Shown here: piece after piece, positions 27,048 to 36,052 of the stretch
Layout: every line of letters begins with the position of its first letter
How positions within the stretch are numbered: position 1 is the first letter of the stretch
DNA from: Pseudoxanthomonas sp. CF125
GTDB lineage: Bacteria; Pseudomonadota; Gammaproteobacteria; Xanthomonadales; Xanthomonadaceae
Direction of reading: 5' to 3'
Length of the DNA: 64,000 bases
NCBI RefSeq assembly: GCF_900104085.1
Contig: NZ_FNLD01000003.1
Coordinates: forward strand, 307,001 to 371,000
The notes under the pieces: model-generated
The model's input: only the letters and a program-made list of their open reading frames with translations
Database searches by the model: none
Told to the model about the DNA's origin: nothing
Program-made: the position numbers and the translations under genes

Positions 27048-27425
27048 GTCATCCCAGCGAACGCTGGGATCCATTTTGATCTTGCTATGGCCCTAGCTTT
27101 TGCTCGTGCTTTTGCCTCCTCCCTTGCGCGCAGCGCAGGGGAGGATTGAGGAGGGGTGCTCTTGATCTTTGCTTTTGCCTCGAAGCAAAAAGCGTTTCGC
27201 GCGTTGCGCGAGTCACTTTTCTTTGCACGGCAAAGAAAAGTAACCAAAAGAAAGCCGCCCTACGGCGCGCCCAGCGATGAAGCCGCTGGGTTCGCAAATG
27301 AGCCGGGAATTTCCGGAAGGCGCCTCCTGCGCCTCCGGAAACGGCGCACATCCTTGTGCGCCGCCCCTGCGGGGTTTGTCCCGCCTCATTTGCCGCGCCT
27401 CACGGGGTTTGGGCAAAAAAGCACA
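27048..27425. repeat. Repeat-filled intergenic block without a gene
   Basis: The 492-base gap (26940-27431) has no convincing gene. It contains a half copy of the GTCATCCCAGCG repeat (27048-27079), a CCTCCC/GGGAGG hairpin near 27117-27146 followed by GATTGAGGAGGGG, a perfect 10-bp hairpin CTTTTCTTTG-CACGG-CAAAGAAAAG (27216-27240) followed by TAACCAAAAGAAAG, and a string of short GC-rich hairpins to 27425. I recognise the TAACCAAAAGAAAG block as the kind found repeatedly in xanthomonad intergenes, but cannot confirm copy number here. Confidence 0.65.
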
Positions 27426-27431
27426 GCACCT

Positions 27432-28175
27432 TCACCGCATCAATTCATTCCAGAACCGCGGCCCCAACCGCGCCATCTGCTGAATAAACTCGCCCACATT
27501 GCGATACGGCCGATGCGGAAACCGACGCTTGCGCAGCCAGTATTCGACGACAAAGAACCCTCCGACGATGCCGTAATTGAGCACATTCGCGAACAGCGAC
27601 CACTGCTCGTCCGTCACCGCCAGCACCGGCGTATGGCCGAACTGGTGCAACACGCCACTGGGCACCGCGCACAACGCCAACAGCAGGTTCAACACCGCCA
27701 ACACCGCCAGCATCGCCGCCCAGGCCACCGTCAACTGGCGAGTGTAGAGATACAGCGCCGGGCTCACCGGCATGGACGCCTGCGCATACAGCCCTTCCAC
27801 GATGCGTGTGATCAGCGGAACCCTGCCCGCATACAACGTGCGCCCGAACAGCCACGCCACCAGCGCGATGAACACCACCGGCGGCGCCAACAGCGGCATC
27901 AACGCATAACGCGATTGTGAGACCACCCACAGTGCCAGCAGGCACATTCCCAGCAGCGACAGCGCCCACAGCCGGCGCTTGAGCAACGGCTCCAGCAGTA
28001 ACAGCAGCACGATGTCGGCCAGCGCCAGCGCCGCCCAGCCGCCATCGCTACGGGCGCTGGCCAGATGGGCGAACACCGGATAGGCCAGCGCAAGCAGCAC
28101 CCGCAGCCCCATCAGCAGCCCCCCGGAAACCTCCGGAGCGGCGGCGGGGTCAGGCGGCCTTGTTGGTTTCGACAT
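27432..28175 (-). CDS. COG4648-type integral membrane protein of aryl polyene clusters
   Basis: A 247-residue membrane protein with about six hydrophobic segments (GLRVLLALAYPVFAHLA; ADIVLLLLLEPLL; LWALSLLGMCLLALWVV; LAPPVVFIALVAWLFG; AAMLAVLAVLNLLLALC; VLNYGIVGGFFVVEYWL). It ends with the positively charged YWLRKRRFPHRPY segment. COG4648 proteins are found almost only next to the ACP of aryl polyene/xanthomonadin operons (ApeG position) and have no known reaction. The ATG at 28175 lies 26 bases inside the ACP gene, so the two are coupled. A scaffold or lipid-handling role is possible but unproven. Confidence 0.82.
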   Translation of the reverse strand: MSKPTRPPDPAAAPEVSGGLLMGLRVLLALAYPVFAHLASARSDGGWAALALADIVLLLLLEPLLKRRLWALSLLGMCLLALWVVSQSRYALMPLLAPPVVFIALVAWLFGRTLYAGRVPLITRIVEGLYAQASMPVSPALYLYTRQLTVAWAAMLAVLAVLNLLLALCAVPSGVLHQFGHTPVLAVTDEQWSLFANVLNYGIVGGFFVVEYWLRKRRFPHRPYRNVGEFIQQMARLGPRFWNELMR

Positions 28176-28419
28176 GCGCCGACAGTGCGCGCAGCGACGC
28201 GAAAATGCGACGGTTCTCGTCGTTGTCCGAACGCAGCTGGAAGCCGTACTTCTTGCTGATCGCCAATGCCAGCTCCAGCGCGTCGATGGAATCCAGGCCC
28301 AGACCGGTGTTGAACAACGGCGCCTCCGGATCGATCGCACCGGCCTCGACATCCTCCAGGTTCAGGCTTTCGACCAGCAGATCGGCGAGCTCGCGTTCAG
28401 CGGCGGTTTGCGTGGACAT
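28150..28419 (-). CDS. xanC: Acyl carrier protein of the xanthomonadin pathway
   Basis: An 89-residue ACP with the phosphopantetheine attachment serine at residue 44 in GLDSIDALEL. It carries the aryl starter and the growing polyene. In Xanthomonas campestris XanC is the ACP to which XanA2 transfers 3-hydroxybenzoate; position next to the COG4648 gene and xanA2/xanB2 supports the same role. E. coli-type aryl polyene clusters encode two ACPs; only one is seen here. It diverges from the FAD enzyme at 28563, with a 143-base shared promoter region. Confidence 0.85.
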   Translation of the reverse strand: MSTQTAAERELADLLVESLNLEDVEAGAIDPEAPLFNTGLGLDSIDALELALAISKKYGFQLRSDNDENRRIFASLRALSAHVETNKAA

Positions 28420-28513
28420 CCAGTGACTTCCCTAAGTGGCAGGGGCGACACGATCCGGCATCCGCGTCCGCTTGGCAACCGGCGCGGACCATGGCCGCCC
28501 GCAACGCCCGAGT

Positions 28514-28519
28514 TATCAT
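28514..28519 (+). promoter_or_regulatory. Candidate -10 box (TATCAT) for the rightward FAD enzyme-xanB2 pair
   Basis: TATCAT in the 143-base divergent gap between xanC and the FAD enzyme would place the transcript start near 28526. That favours the ATG at 28563 over the earlier one at 28518. No good -35 box is seen, so confidence is low. Confidence 0.25.
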
Positions 28520-28562
28520 GCGCGCCTGCTTCTACCGCGAACACCGAGATGGTTCAGCCAGG

Positions 28563-29957
28563 ATGACCCAAGCCGACCCCGCAAGCGCACAGCCCCGTAC
28601 GGAGGATCCGCCGGCCGCGTCCGCACCGGATCCGGTCCCGGCGGCGGTCGATGTCCTGGTGATCGGCGGCGGACCGGCCGGCACCACCGCCGCCACCCTG
28701 CTGGCGCGCAAGGGCTGGCGGGTGGTATTGCTGGAAAAAGGCGAGCACCCCCGCTTCCATATCGGCGAATCGCTGCTGCCGATGAACCTGCCCATTCTGC
28801 AGCGCCTGGGCGTGCTGGAGCAGGTGAAGGAAATCGGCGTGTTCAAGCCCGGGGCCGACTTTCCGCTGCAGGACAAGGCCAACAGCGTCAATGTGTTCAG
28901 GTTCGAACGCGCGCTCAACCCCGTTTTCCCGCATGCCTATCAGGTCAAGCGCGAAGAATTCGACCACCTGCTGTTCCAGAACTCGCTGGACAACGGCGTG
29001 GACGCGCGCATGCGCACGACCGTGGAGAAGGTGGAATTCGGCTCCGATGGCCGGCCAGGCACGGTGCTGGCGCGTACCGCCGCAGGAGAAGCGCTGGCGT
29101 TCGCACCGCGCTATCTGGTCGATGCCAGCGGCCGCGACACTTTCATGGGCGGCAAGCTGAAACTGAAAAAGAAGAATTCGCTGCATCAATCGGCAGCCAT
29201 CTTCAGCCACTTCCGCGGCGTGACCCGCCGCGAGGGCGCCGATGCGGGCAACATCACCGTCGAACGTTTCCCGCACGGCTGGATGTGGCTGATTCCGCTG
29301 CGCGACGATGTGATGAGCGTGGGCGCGGTGTGTTTCCCCGAGTACCTCAAGCAGCGCCGCGGCGACAACGAAGGCTTCCTGATGCAGACCCTGCAAGCCA
29401 CGCCGTCGGTGTGGTCGCGCATGCAACAGGCCGAGCGCGTGGCGCCTGTGCACGTCACCGGCAACTATTCCTACACCTGCACGCGGATGACCGGGCCGGG
29501 CTGGGTGATGGTGGGCGACGCCTACGCCTTCATCGACCCGGTGTTTTCGTCGGGCGTGTACCTGGGCATGAACAGCGGCGAGCATGCCGCCAGCGTGGTC
29601 GATGGCGCGTTGCGCGATCCGGCCAGCGAAGCGGCGTTGCAACGGGCCATGGAAAAACGCCTGAAGCGCGGCCTGAAGCATTTCTCCTGGTTCATCTACC
29701 GCTTCACCACCCCGGTGATGCAGCGCCTGTTCGCCCAGCCGCGCAACGATTTCCAGATCGAACAGGCGGTCATTTCGATGCTGGCCGGCGATGTGTTCGA
29801 CAACCGTCCGGTGCTGCGGCGCCTGCGCCTGTTCCGTCTGATCTACGCGTTCAACGCGCTGCAGCTGGCGCCGCGCGCGTTCCGGGGCTGGCTGCGCCGC
29901 AAGCGGCAGGTAGGCGAGAATTTCGGCGGCGACACTTTGCAGGAAGGCAATCCATGA
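28563..29957 (+). CDS. FAD-dependent oxidoreductase/halogenase-like enzyme of the pigment cluster
   Basis: A 464-residue flavoprotein. It has the FAD motif VIGGGPAGTTAA after an Ala/Pro-rich N-terminus, FHIGESLLP, the WMWLIP signature (WxWxIP) and the GDAYAFIDPVFSSGV flavin motif. It is thus a second member of the flavin halogenase superfamily in this cluster, only distantly similar to the enzyme at 19358. The position of the catalytic lysine is not obvious (FHIGES against FKVGES), so it may be a dehydrogenase or hydroxylase rather than a halogenase. Its stop overlaps the xanB2 start (ATGA). An ATG at 28518 would add 15 residues. Confidence 0.85.
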   Translation: MTQADPASAQPRTEDPPAASAPDPVPAAVDVLVIGGGPAGTTAATLLARKGWRVVLLEKGEHPRFHIGESLLPMNLPILQRLGVLEQVKEIGVFKPGADFPLQDKANSVNVFRFERALNPVFPHAYQVKREEFDHLLFQNSLDNGVDARMRTTVEKVEFGSDGRPGTVLARTAAGEALAFAPRYLVDASGRDTFMGGKLKLKKKNSLHQSAAIFSHFRGVTRREGADAGNITVERFPHGWMWLIPLRDDVMSVGAVCFPEYLKQRRGDNEGFLMQTLQATPSVWSRMQQAERVAPVHVTGNYSYTCTRMTGPGWVMVGDAYAFIDPVFSSGVYLGMNSGEHAASVVDGALRDPASEAALQRAMEKRLKRGLKHFSWFIYRFTTPVMQRLFAQPRNDFQIEQAVISMLAGDVFDNRPVLRRLRLFRLIYAFNALQLAPRAFRGWLRRKRQVGENFGGDTLQEGNP

Positions 29958-30961
29958 GCCGGCCGATGACCTCGATGCCCGTGGCGGCCGCCCACGCGCG
30001 GCTGGAAGTGGACTATGTCGGCGCCGACTCGCCCGCTGCGCTGCTGGCCAGCGACGACGTCCTGGCGGTACTCGGTTTCGGCAACGATGCGCCGTACAGC
30101 GACGATCCGCGTTACCTGCGCATACCGCTGCAGCCGCATGGCGCGGCGCCGTTCGAGGTGTGGCGGGCCAACGCGCCGGTCACCTGCGGGCGCGATGGAG
30201 ACATCGCCTGGTCGACCGACGGGCAATTGCTGTTCGGCGCGATCGAGATCGACGAGAGCGTGATCGGCATCGAGGCAGCGGCCGATGTGGCCTACGCGCA
30301 GCTGATCGAGTTCGTGCGCCGCAGCGACACCCCGCAACTGCTGCGCATGTGGAACTACCTGGACGCCATCACTTTGGGCGACGGCGATGCGGAACGCTAC
30401 CGCCAGTTCTGCGTCGGACGCGCGCGCGGCATGGGCGATTTCGACGCCTCGCGCCTGCCAGCCGCCACCGCGATCGGCCGCTGCGACGACAAACGCATCA
30501 TCCAGATCTACTGGTTGGCCGCACGCGAAGCCGGTACGCCGGTGGAGAATCCGCGCCAGGTCAGCGCTTATCGCTACCCGCGCCAGTACGGCCGGCAGTC
30601 GCCCAGTTTCGCGCGCGCCATGCTGCCGCCGCCGGGCGGGACGATGCCGCTGCTGTTGTCGGGCACGGCCAGCGTGGTCGGGCATGCCTCGCAGCACGTT
30701 GGCGAATTGCTGGCGCAGATCGAGGAGACTCTGGCCAACTTCGATGCGTTGCTGTCGGCGGCGCGCGTGCGCGCGCCGTCGTTGCCGGCGCAGTTCGGCG
30801 CCGGTACGCGGTTGAAGGTTTACGTGCGCGACCGCGCCGATCTGCCGGTAGTTGCGCAAGCGCTGGACCAGCGTTTCGGCGACCGCGTGCCCAGGCTGCT
30901 GCTGCACGCCGCGATCTGCCGGCGCGAACTCAGCATGGAAATCGACGGCGTGCACGGGTAG
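29954..30961 (+). CDS. xanB2: Chorismatase XanB2 (3-/4-hydroxybenzoate synthase)
   Basis: A 335-residue protein of the chorismatase (FkbO/Hyg5/XanB2) family, formerly called pteridine-dependent deoxygenase-like. Characteristic segments are LEVDYVGADSP at the N-terminus, WSTDGQLLFGAIEID, the RMWNYLDAI motif, SAYRYPRQYGRQSPSFARA and the C-terminal SGTASVVGHASQHVG with a glutamate in IEETLANFD. XanB2 hydrolyses chorismate to 3-hydroxybenzoate and 4-hydroxybenzoate; the former starts the pigment, the latter feeds ubiquinone. The gene is coupled to the FAD enzyme and faces xanA2, which uses its product. Its TAG stop is the TAG of a GTAG REP. Confidence 0.9.
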   Translation: MSRPMTSMPVAAAHARLEVDYVGADSPAALLASDDVLAVLGFGNDAPYSDDPRYLRIPLQPHGAAPFEVWRANAPVTCGRDGDIAWSTDGQLLFGAIEIDESVIGIEAAADVAYAQLIEFVRRSDTPQLLRMWNYLDAITLGDGDAERYRQFCVGRARGMGDFDASRLPAATAIGRCDDKRIIQIYWLAAREAGTPVENPRQVSAYRYPRQYGRQSPSFARAMLPPPGGTMPLLLSGTASVVGHASQHVGELLAQIEETLANFDALLSAARVRAPSLPAQFGAGTRLKVYVRDRADLPVVAQALDQRFGDRVPRLLLHAAICRRELSMEIDGVHG

Positions 30962-31028
30962 GTCGGGGCTACGCCCCCGACGCGAAGAATCCGGATATCC
31001 GTGGGTCGGGGGCGTAGCCCCGACCTAC
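30958..31028. repeat. GTAG-type REP doublet, core GGTCGGGGCTACGCCCCCGAC
   Basis: GTAGGTCGGGGCTACGCCCC at 30958 and an inverted copy ending at 31028, separating convergent xanB2 and xanA2. Both genes take their stop codon TAG from it: 30959-30961 on the plus strand and 31027-31025 on the minus strand. Confidence 0.92.
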
Positions 31029-32392
31029 AGGCCAAGCATCCGCAACAACTCCGCGCGCGGCAACTTGCCGGTTTCGCTGCGCGGCAGCGCCGGCACCCGC
31101 TTCAACGGCCGCGGCAGGAACACCGGATCGATGCTCTCGCGCAATGCCGCCAGGATCGCGGCTTCCTCCAGGTCGGGCGCGACCACCAGCGCGGCGATGC
31201 GCGCCACGCCGCGGTGGCCACAGTCGTCCAGTTGCAGCATCACTCCGTCGGCCACCCCAGGGATGGCGAGCAGCCGTCGGGTCAGGTCGCCCAGCGAAGC
31301 ACGCTTGCCCGCGATTTCCAGCAAATCGGCCTGACGGCCGCGCAGATGGAAACGGCCGTCGCTTTCCACTTCCACCAGGTCGGCCAGCGCCACCGGCACC
31401 GGCAGGTGGGCCGCATGAACCAGGGTGCCGTCCGGCTTGGGATGCAGGTGCACGCCGGGCAACGGCGTCCACGCGGCTTCGCAGGCGGTACGGCGACGGG
31501 CGATCACGCAGGTCTCGGTGGAACCGAAGACTTCGCGCACTTCGCAACCGAAACGCTCCTCGGCCGCAGCCGCCAGCTCCTGCGAAAGCGGCGCGGTGGC
31601 CGAAACGATTCCGCATAGCGCCGGCAAGCGCACGCCCGATTCGACCAGCGCGCGCAGGTGCACGGGCGTGGTGGCCAGCAGTCGCGGCTCCGGCGTTTCC
31701 GCCAGCGCGCGCGCTACGTCCTCGGGAAAGAACGGGCGCCCGGCATGCAATCCGGCCGGGCCCAGTAACGGCAGCAGCACCGACAGCTCCATGCCGTACA
31801 TATGCTGCGGCGGCACCGTGGCCAGCACATGGGGCATCGCATGCCCCTGCCACAGGCTTTCCAGTGCGGCCAGGTTCTGTGCGGTACTGGCGCGGAAAGC
31901 GGACCAGGTCTTGGGATTGGCTTTGGGCGTGCCGGTGCTGCCCGAAGTGAAGCCGATGGCCACCACCGCGGCGCCATCGATCATCGGCGTGCCGTCCATC
32001 GATGCGTCGCCCTGCAACTCCGGCAGCACGTCCGGCAACAACCAATGCCCCGGCGGCACCGCCGCCAGCAAACCGTCGCCCAGGCTGTAGCTTTCCGGAT
32101 ACTGCGCCAGCACGTCGGTCACCACTTCCGGCGCCCGCGACGGCGGCAGCAGGGTGATCTGCCCACGCAAGGCGACCGCGCAGAACGCCACCAGGAAACG
32201 GTAGCGGTCTTCGCACAGATTCACCGCATGGCGTCCCGCCGGCAGCTCCGCTGCGACTCCGCGCACCTGGGCCAGGAACGTGTCCAGACTTATGCGCTGC
32301 CCGTCATCCAGAGCCACGGTGCGATCCGCATGGCCTACGGCCAGCGGTTGCGAGGCGGCAGATCCGAGTGGAGCGTTGACGACTGCCGACAT
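31025..32392 (-). CDS. xanA2: 3-hydroxybenzoate:ACP ligase XanA2 (AMP-forming)
   Basis: A 455-residue member of the ANL adenylating superfamily. The P-loop FTSGSTGTPKANPK is near residue 142, then VPPQHMYGMELSVLLPL, the VFGSTET motif and the C-terminal lysine in RSETGKLPRAELL. It activates 3-hydroxybenzoate with ATP and loads it on XanC, the first committed step of xanthomonadin assembly. The start at 32392 is set by GGGAGAT about 8 bases upstream; a longer frame lacks conservation. It is shorter than acyl-CoA synthetases, as expected for this ApeH-like group. It diverges from the S9 peptidase gene. Confidence 0.9.
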   Translation of the reverse strand: MSAVVNAPLGSAASQPLAVGHADRTVALDDGQRISLDTFLAQVRGVAAELPAGRHAVNLCEDRYRFLVAFCAVALRGQITLLPPSRAPEVVTDVLAQYPESYSLGDGLLAAVPPGHWLLPDVLPELQGDASMDGTPMIDGAAVVAIGFTSGSTGTPKANPKTWSAFRASTAQNLAALESLWQGHAMPHVLATVPPQHMYGMELSVLLPLLGPAGLHAGRPFFPEDVARALAETPEPRLLATTPVHLRALVESGVRLPALCGIVSATAPLSQELAAAAEERFGCEVREVFGSTETCVIARRRTACEAAWTPLPGVHLHPKPDGTLVHAAHLPVPVALADLVEVESDGRFHLRGRQADLLEIAGKRASLGDLTRRLLAIPGVADGVMLQLDDCGHRGVARIAALVVAPDLEEAAILAALRESIDPVFLPRPLKRVPALPRSETGKLPRAELLRMLGL

Positions 32393-32598
32393 GGTGTTGC
32401 GATCTCCCTGGTAGCGGTACGGCTTCCCTGATGCGGTTCGCCCTGCTTGCATGCGCATCGATCGACGGCAGGCAGTCCGATTGTGTCGGAAATCACGGTA
32501 TTAAGGAATTGCGCGCCGGGCCGGGCATGACCACTGGCCGGCTCGTCCGCCTTGGGCCGCTGGTAACCTTGCCGATTCGCGTATGCCACGGAAACCCT

Positions 32599-34977
32599 AT
32601 GCGTCCCCGCCTGAACGCCCTGTTGCTTGCCCTTCCCTTTGCTTTTGCCGGCGCCGGCGCCGCCTCCGCGCAGGACGCCAGCGCCCTGACCATCGAACAG
32701 GTCATGGCCGACCCCGACTGGATCGGACCGCCCGTGGAAACCGCCTGGTGGGCCTGGGATGGCAAGCAGGTGCAGTATCATCTCAAGCGCCAGGGCAGCC
32801 CCATCCGCGACACCTTCCAGCAATCCATCGCCGGCACGGCCGCCCAGCGCGTGGGCGATGGCGAACGCGACACGCTGGATGCGGCCAATCCCGTCTACGA
32901 CCAGCAGCGCCGGCGCATGGTCTTCGTGCGCAACGGCGATGTGTTCCTGCGCGATCTGCGCAGCGGCGCGCTGGCCCAACTGACGCGTAGCAACGATGAG
33001 GAAACGCAACCGCAGTTCGCCACCGACGGCGGGGTGGTCTGGCGCGTGGCCAACCAGTGGTACCGGTGGACCCCGGCCGGCGGGGTGGCCCAGGCGGCGC
33101 TGGTGAAAGCCGAAAAGGATCCCAACGCCAAGCCCAAGCCCGACGCGCTGCGCGAACAGCAGTTGCGCACGTTGGAAACGCTGGCGCGCGACAAGGCCCA
33201 GCGCGATGCGCTGCAGGCGCAGAACGACAGCTGGCGCAAATCCGACCCCAGCCGCGCACCGGCACCGGTTTATCTGGGCGATGAAGTACAGATCGTGGAA
33301 AGCGCGCTGTCCCCGGACGCGCGCTGGCTGTTGGTGGTGACGCAGAAGAAAGGCGCCGATGCCGGCCAGTCCGGCAAGCTGCCGCGCTACGTGACCGAAT
33401 CGGGCTACGAGGAATTCCAGGAAGTCCGCACCCGGGTGGGCCGCAACGCGCCGTTACCGCAAACCCTGTGGTTGGTGGATCTGGCCAGCGCGAGCGCACG
33501 TGAAGTGAAGTTCGACGCGCTGCCCGGCATCGCCGACGATCCTCTGGCGGCATTGCGCAAGTCCGCGGGTAAAGAGCCGTTGAAAGGCAACCGCGACGTG
33601 CAGGTGGCCACCAGCGGCGACAACGGCGACGGCGCCACCATGCGCTGGAGCGCCGATGGCCGCAACGTGGCAGTGATGGTACGCGCCATCGACAACAAGG
33701 ACCGCTGGATCGCCAGCGTGGACCTGGCTGGCGGCAAACTGCAGCCGCGCCACCGTCTGACCGACCCGGCCTGGATCAACTGGAGTTTCAACGAATTCGG
33801 CTGGCTGGCCGACAATCGCACCTTGTGGTTCCTGTCCGAGCAATCGGGCTACTCGCACCTCTATACGCAGCACGATTCCGGCAAGCCGGTGCAACTCACC
33901 TCGGGCCAATGGGAAGTTTCTTCGCCGGTTCCGGCCGCCGATGGCGGCTTCTTCTTCCTGTGCAACCGCAAGACGCCCGGCGCATACGAGATCTGCCGTG
34001 CCGACGACGGCAAAGTGCGCGAGCTGACCACGCTGGGCGGAGTCGAGGATTTCACTCTCTCGCCGGATGGATCGAAATTGCTGCTGCATCGTTCCGGCAG
34101 CTATCTGCCCTCGCAGCTTGCCGTCATCGACAGCAAGGGCGGCGATGCGAAGACTTTGACCGATACGCGCACCCCGGCGTTCAAATCGCGCGACTGGATC
34201 GAGCCGGAGTTGGTGCAGGTGCCTTCGCAGCACGGCGCCGGCAAGGTGTGGGCGAAGTACTACGGGCCGGCAACGCTGGAACCGGGAAAGAAGTATCCGA
34301 TCGCGATGTTCGTGCATGGCGCCGGCTATCTGCAGAACGTGCACCGGCGTTACCCGGCTTATTTCCGCGAGCAGATGTTCCACAACTTGCTGGTGCAGCG
34401 CGGCTACTTGGTCCTGGACATGGACTACCGCGGCAGCGAAGGCTACGGCCGCGACTGGCGCACCGCCATCTACCGCAACATGGGCCACCCGGAGCTGGAC
34501 GATTACCTGGATGGCCTGGACTGGCTGGTGGCCAGCAAGCAAGGCGACCGCGATCATGCCGGCATCTACGGCGGCTCCTACGGCGGCTTCATGACTTTCA
34601 TGGCGTTGTTCCGCGAACCCGGCAAGTTCAAGGCCGGCGCGGCGCTGCGACCGGTAGTGGACTGGACCCAGTACAACCACGAGTACACCAGCAACATCCT
34701 CAACACGCCGGAACTCGACCCCGAGGCCTACCGTAAATCCTCGCCCATCGAATACGCGGCCGGCCTGCAGGACCACCTGCTGATCGCCCACGGCATGATC
34801 GACGATAACGTGTTCTTCCGCGATTCGGTGGTGTTGACCCAGAAGCTGATCGAACTGCACAAGGACAACTGGGAAATCGCGCCCTATCCGCTGGAACGCC
34901 ACAGCTTCACCCGAGCCGATTCCTGGCTGGACGAATACAAGCGCGTGCTGAAGCTGTTCGAGGAGAACCTGAAATGA
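32599..34977 (+). CDS. S9 family prolyl oligopeptidase (DPP IV-like), secreted
   Basis: A 792-residue serine peptidase. The signal peptide MRPRLNALLLALPFAFAGAGAASAQ leads to a beta-propeller (WTPAGG, SPDARWLLVV and SPDGSKLLL blades, residues about 40-520) and a C-terminal alpha/beta hydrolase. The catalytic serine is in GGSYGGF (near residue 660), the aspartate in HGMIDDNVF and the histidine in LERHSF. Such enzymes cleave dipeptides or oligopeptides after proline in the periplasm. A Lys/Glu/Asp-rich insert (residues about 180-220) is present, as in other xanthomonad S9 peptidases. It heads a three-gene operon with four-base overlaps. Confidence 0.92.
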   Translation: MRPRLNALLLALPFAFAGAGAASAQDASALTIEQVMADPDWIGPPVETAWWAWDGKQVQYHLKRQGSPIRDTFQQSIAGTAAQRVGDGERDTLDAANPVYDQQRRRMVFVRNGDVFLRDLRSGALAQLTRSNDEETQPQFATDGGVVWRVANQWYRWTPAGGVAQAALVKAEKDPNAKPKPDALREQQLRTLETLARDKAQRDALQAQNDSWRKSDPSRAPAPVYLGDEVQIVESALSPDARWLLVVTQKKGADAGQSGKLPRYVTESGYEEFQEVRTRVGRNAPLPQTLWLVDLASASAREVKFDALPGIADDPLAALRKSAGKEPLKGNRDVQVATSGDNGDGATMRWSADGRNVAVMVRAIDNKDRWIASVDLAGGKLQPRHRLTDPAWINWSFNEFGWLADNRTLWFLSEQSGYSHLYTQHDSGKPVQLTSGQWEVSSPVPAADGGFFFLCNRKTPGAYEICRADDGKVRELTTLGGVEDFTLSPDGSKLLLHRSGSYLPSQLAVIDSKGGDAKTLTDTRTPAFKSRDWIEPELVQVPSQHGAGKVWAKYYGPATLEPGKKYPIAMFVHGAGYLQNVHRRYPAYFREQMFHNLLVQRGYLVLDMDYRGSEGYGRDWRTAIYRNMGHPELDDYLDGLDWLVASKQGDRDHAGIYGGSYGGFMTFMALFREPGKFKAGAALRPVVDWTQYNHEYTSNILNTPELDPEAYRKSSPIEYAAGLQDHLLIAHGMIDDNVFFRDSVVLTQKLIELHKDNWEIAPYPLERHSFTRADSWLDEYKRVLKLFEENLK

Positions 34978-35576
34978 GCGCCGCACCGAACCTGCCGCCT
35001 CCGATCCCCGCCAGCGCGCGGCCGGTCAGCAATTTCGTTACCGTACTGGCCTGGATTTCCATTGCGCTGGCACTGCTCGGTCTTCTGTACGGCCTGATGC
35101 AGACAGTCATGGGCCTGGTGCTGCCGGCGGATTTCTACCTGCGCATGCTCAACCCCTACGGCGGCGAACCGCCGCGGCTGCCGCCGCTGATGCACTGGAT
35201 CTACACCAACACGCTATTGATGGGCGTGCTGATGTTGGTGCTTTCGGCGATCTTCCTGTGGGTGTCGTGGGCGGTACTGAAACGCCGCGAATGGGGCCGC
35301 AAGGGTTTCATCGCCGTGCTGGTGCTCGGCACCTTGTGGCAGTTCGCCTGCATCTTCGCCCTGCCGCAGTTCATCGAGGGCATGCTGGCCGTCCAGGCCG
35401 GCGCGCTTCCGCAGGGACAAACCATGCCGCCGGAACTGGAAGGCTTCATGACCGCCGCCATGCTGATGGGCGGGGTGGTAGCCGTGGTGTTCGCTGCGCT
35501 GCATCTCTGGATAGTCTGGAAACTGTGTACGCCCGCGGTGCGGGCGGAGTTCTATCCCTGCAAGGAACCTCAATGA
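34974..35576 (+). CDS. Four-helix inner-membrane protein, function unknown
   Basis: A 200-residue protein with four hydrophobic segments (VLAWISIALALLGLLYGLM; NTLLMGVLMLVLSAIFLWVSW; GFIAVLVLGTLWQFACIFAL; AAMLMGGVVAVVFAALHLWIVW) and a short Pro-rich N-terminus (PNLPPPIPASARP). It starts in the stop codon of the S9 peptidase (ATGA), and its own stop overlaps the next start. I do not recognise a named family. The coupling suggests it acts with, or is dosage-linked to, the peptidase, but no mechanism can be read from the sequence. Confidence 0.75.
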   Translation: MSAAPNLPPPIPASARPVSNFVTVLAWISIALALLGLLYGLMQTVMGLVLPADFYLRMLNPYGGEPPRLPPLMHWIYTNTLLMGVLMLVLSAIFLWVSWAVLKRREWGRKGFIAVLVLGTLWQFACIFALPQFIEGMLAVQAGALPQGQTMPPELEGFMTAAMLMGGVVAVVFAALHLWIVWKLCTPAVRAEFYPCKEPQ

Positions 35577-35881
35577 CCTCTCACGCACTCATCATCAAGC
35601 ACAAGACTCAAGCCGGGAAACGGGACGAAGTCAGGAAAGTATGGGAGCGGCACATGGCACCGGCCGTTTCGGCCAACCCCGGCCACATCGCTTACTTCTA
35701 TTGCTTCGACAATGCCGATCCGGATGCGATCGTTGCGTTCCAACAGTATGTCAGCGCCGAAGCGGCCGGCCAATTCCTGAAGACGGACAGCTACGCCGCC
35801 TACCTGCAGGAAGTCGAACCGCTGCTGTCCGGTCCGCCGCAAGTCACGACACTGACCCCGATGTGGTCGAAAGGAAGCTGA
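35573..35881 (+). CDS. Antibiotic biosynthesis monooxygenase (ABM/YgiN-like) family protein
   Basis: A 102-residue dimeric alpha/beta-barrel type protein: ALIIKHKTQAGKRDEVRKVW, then HIAYFYCFDNADPDAIVAFQQYVSAEA and a C-terminal FLKTDSYAAYLQEVEPLLS helix. Members act as quinol monooxygenases, or in heme or aromatic degradation, without bound metals. The ATG at 35573 overlaps the preceding stop, making it the third gene of the peptidase operon. Substrate is unknown. The operon ends at a GTAG REP doublet 23 bases downstream. Confidence 0.82.
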   Translation: MTSHALIIKHKTQAGKRDEVRKVWERHMAPAVSANPGHIAYFYCFDNADPDAIVAFQQYVSAEAAGQFLKTDSYAAYLQEVEPLLSGPPQVTTLTPMWSKGS

Positions 35882-35903
35882 AAAACCTCCAGGCTTCCCG
35901 TTT

Positions 35904-35969
35904 GTAGAGCCGAGCTTGCTCGGCTGCTCTTGAGTTCGAGACACAGCAGCCGAGCAAGCTCGGCTCTAC
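35904..35969. repeat. GTAG-type REP doublet, core AGCCGAGCTTGCTCGGC
   Basis: GTAGAGCCGAGCTTGCTCGG at 35904 and its inverse ending CTAC at 35969. It lies downstream of the S9 operon. Only one copy of this core is seen in the window. Confidence 0.9.
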
Positions 35970-36052
35970 AAAATTCATCTTGGAAACCATCGGGCTCGGC
36001 AATCGGGGATAATAAATCCCCCCCTGTTAGCTGATTGCCCCGGAGTTCTTCA

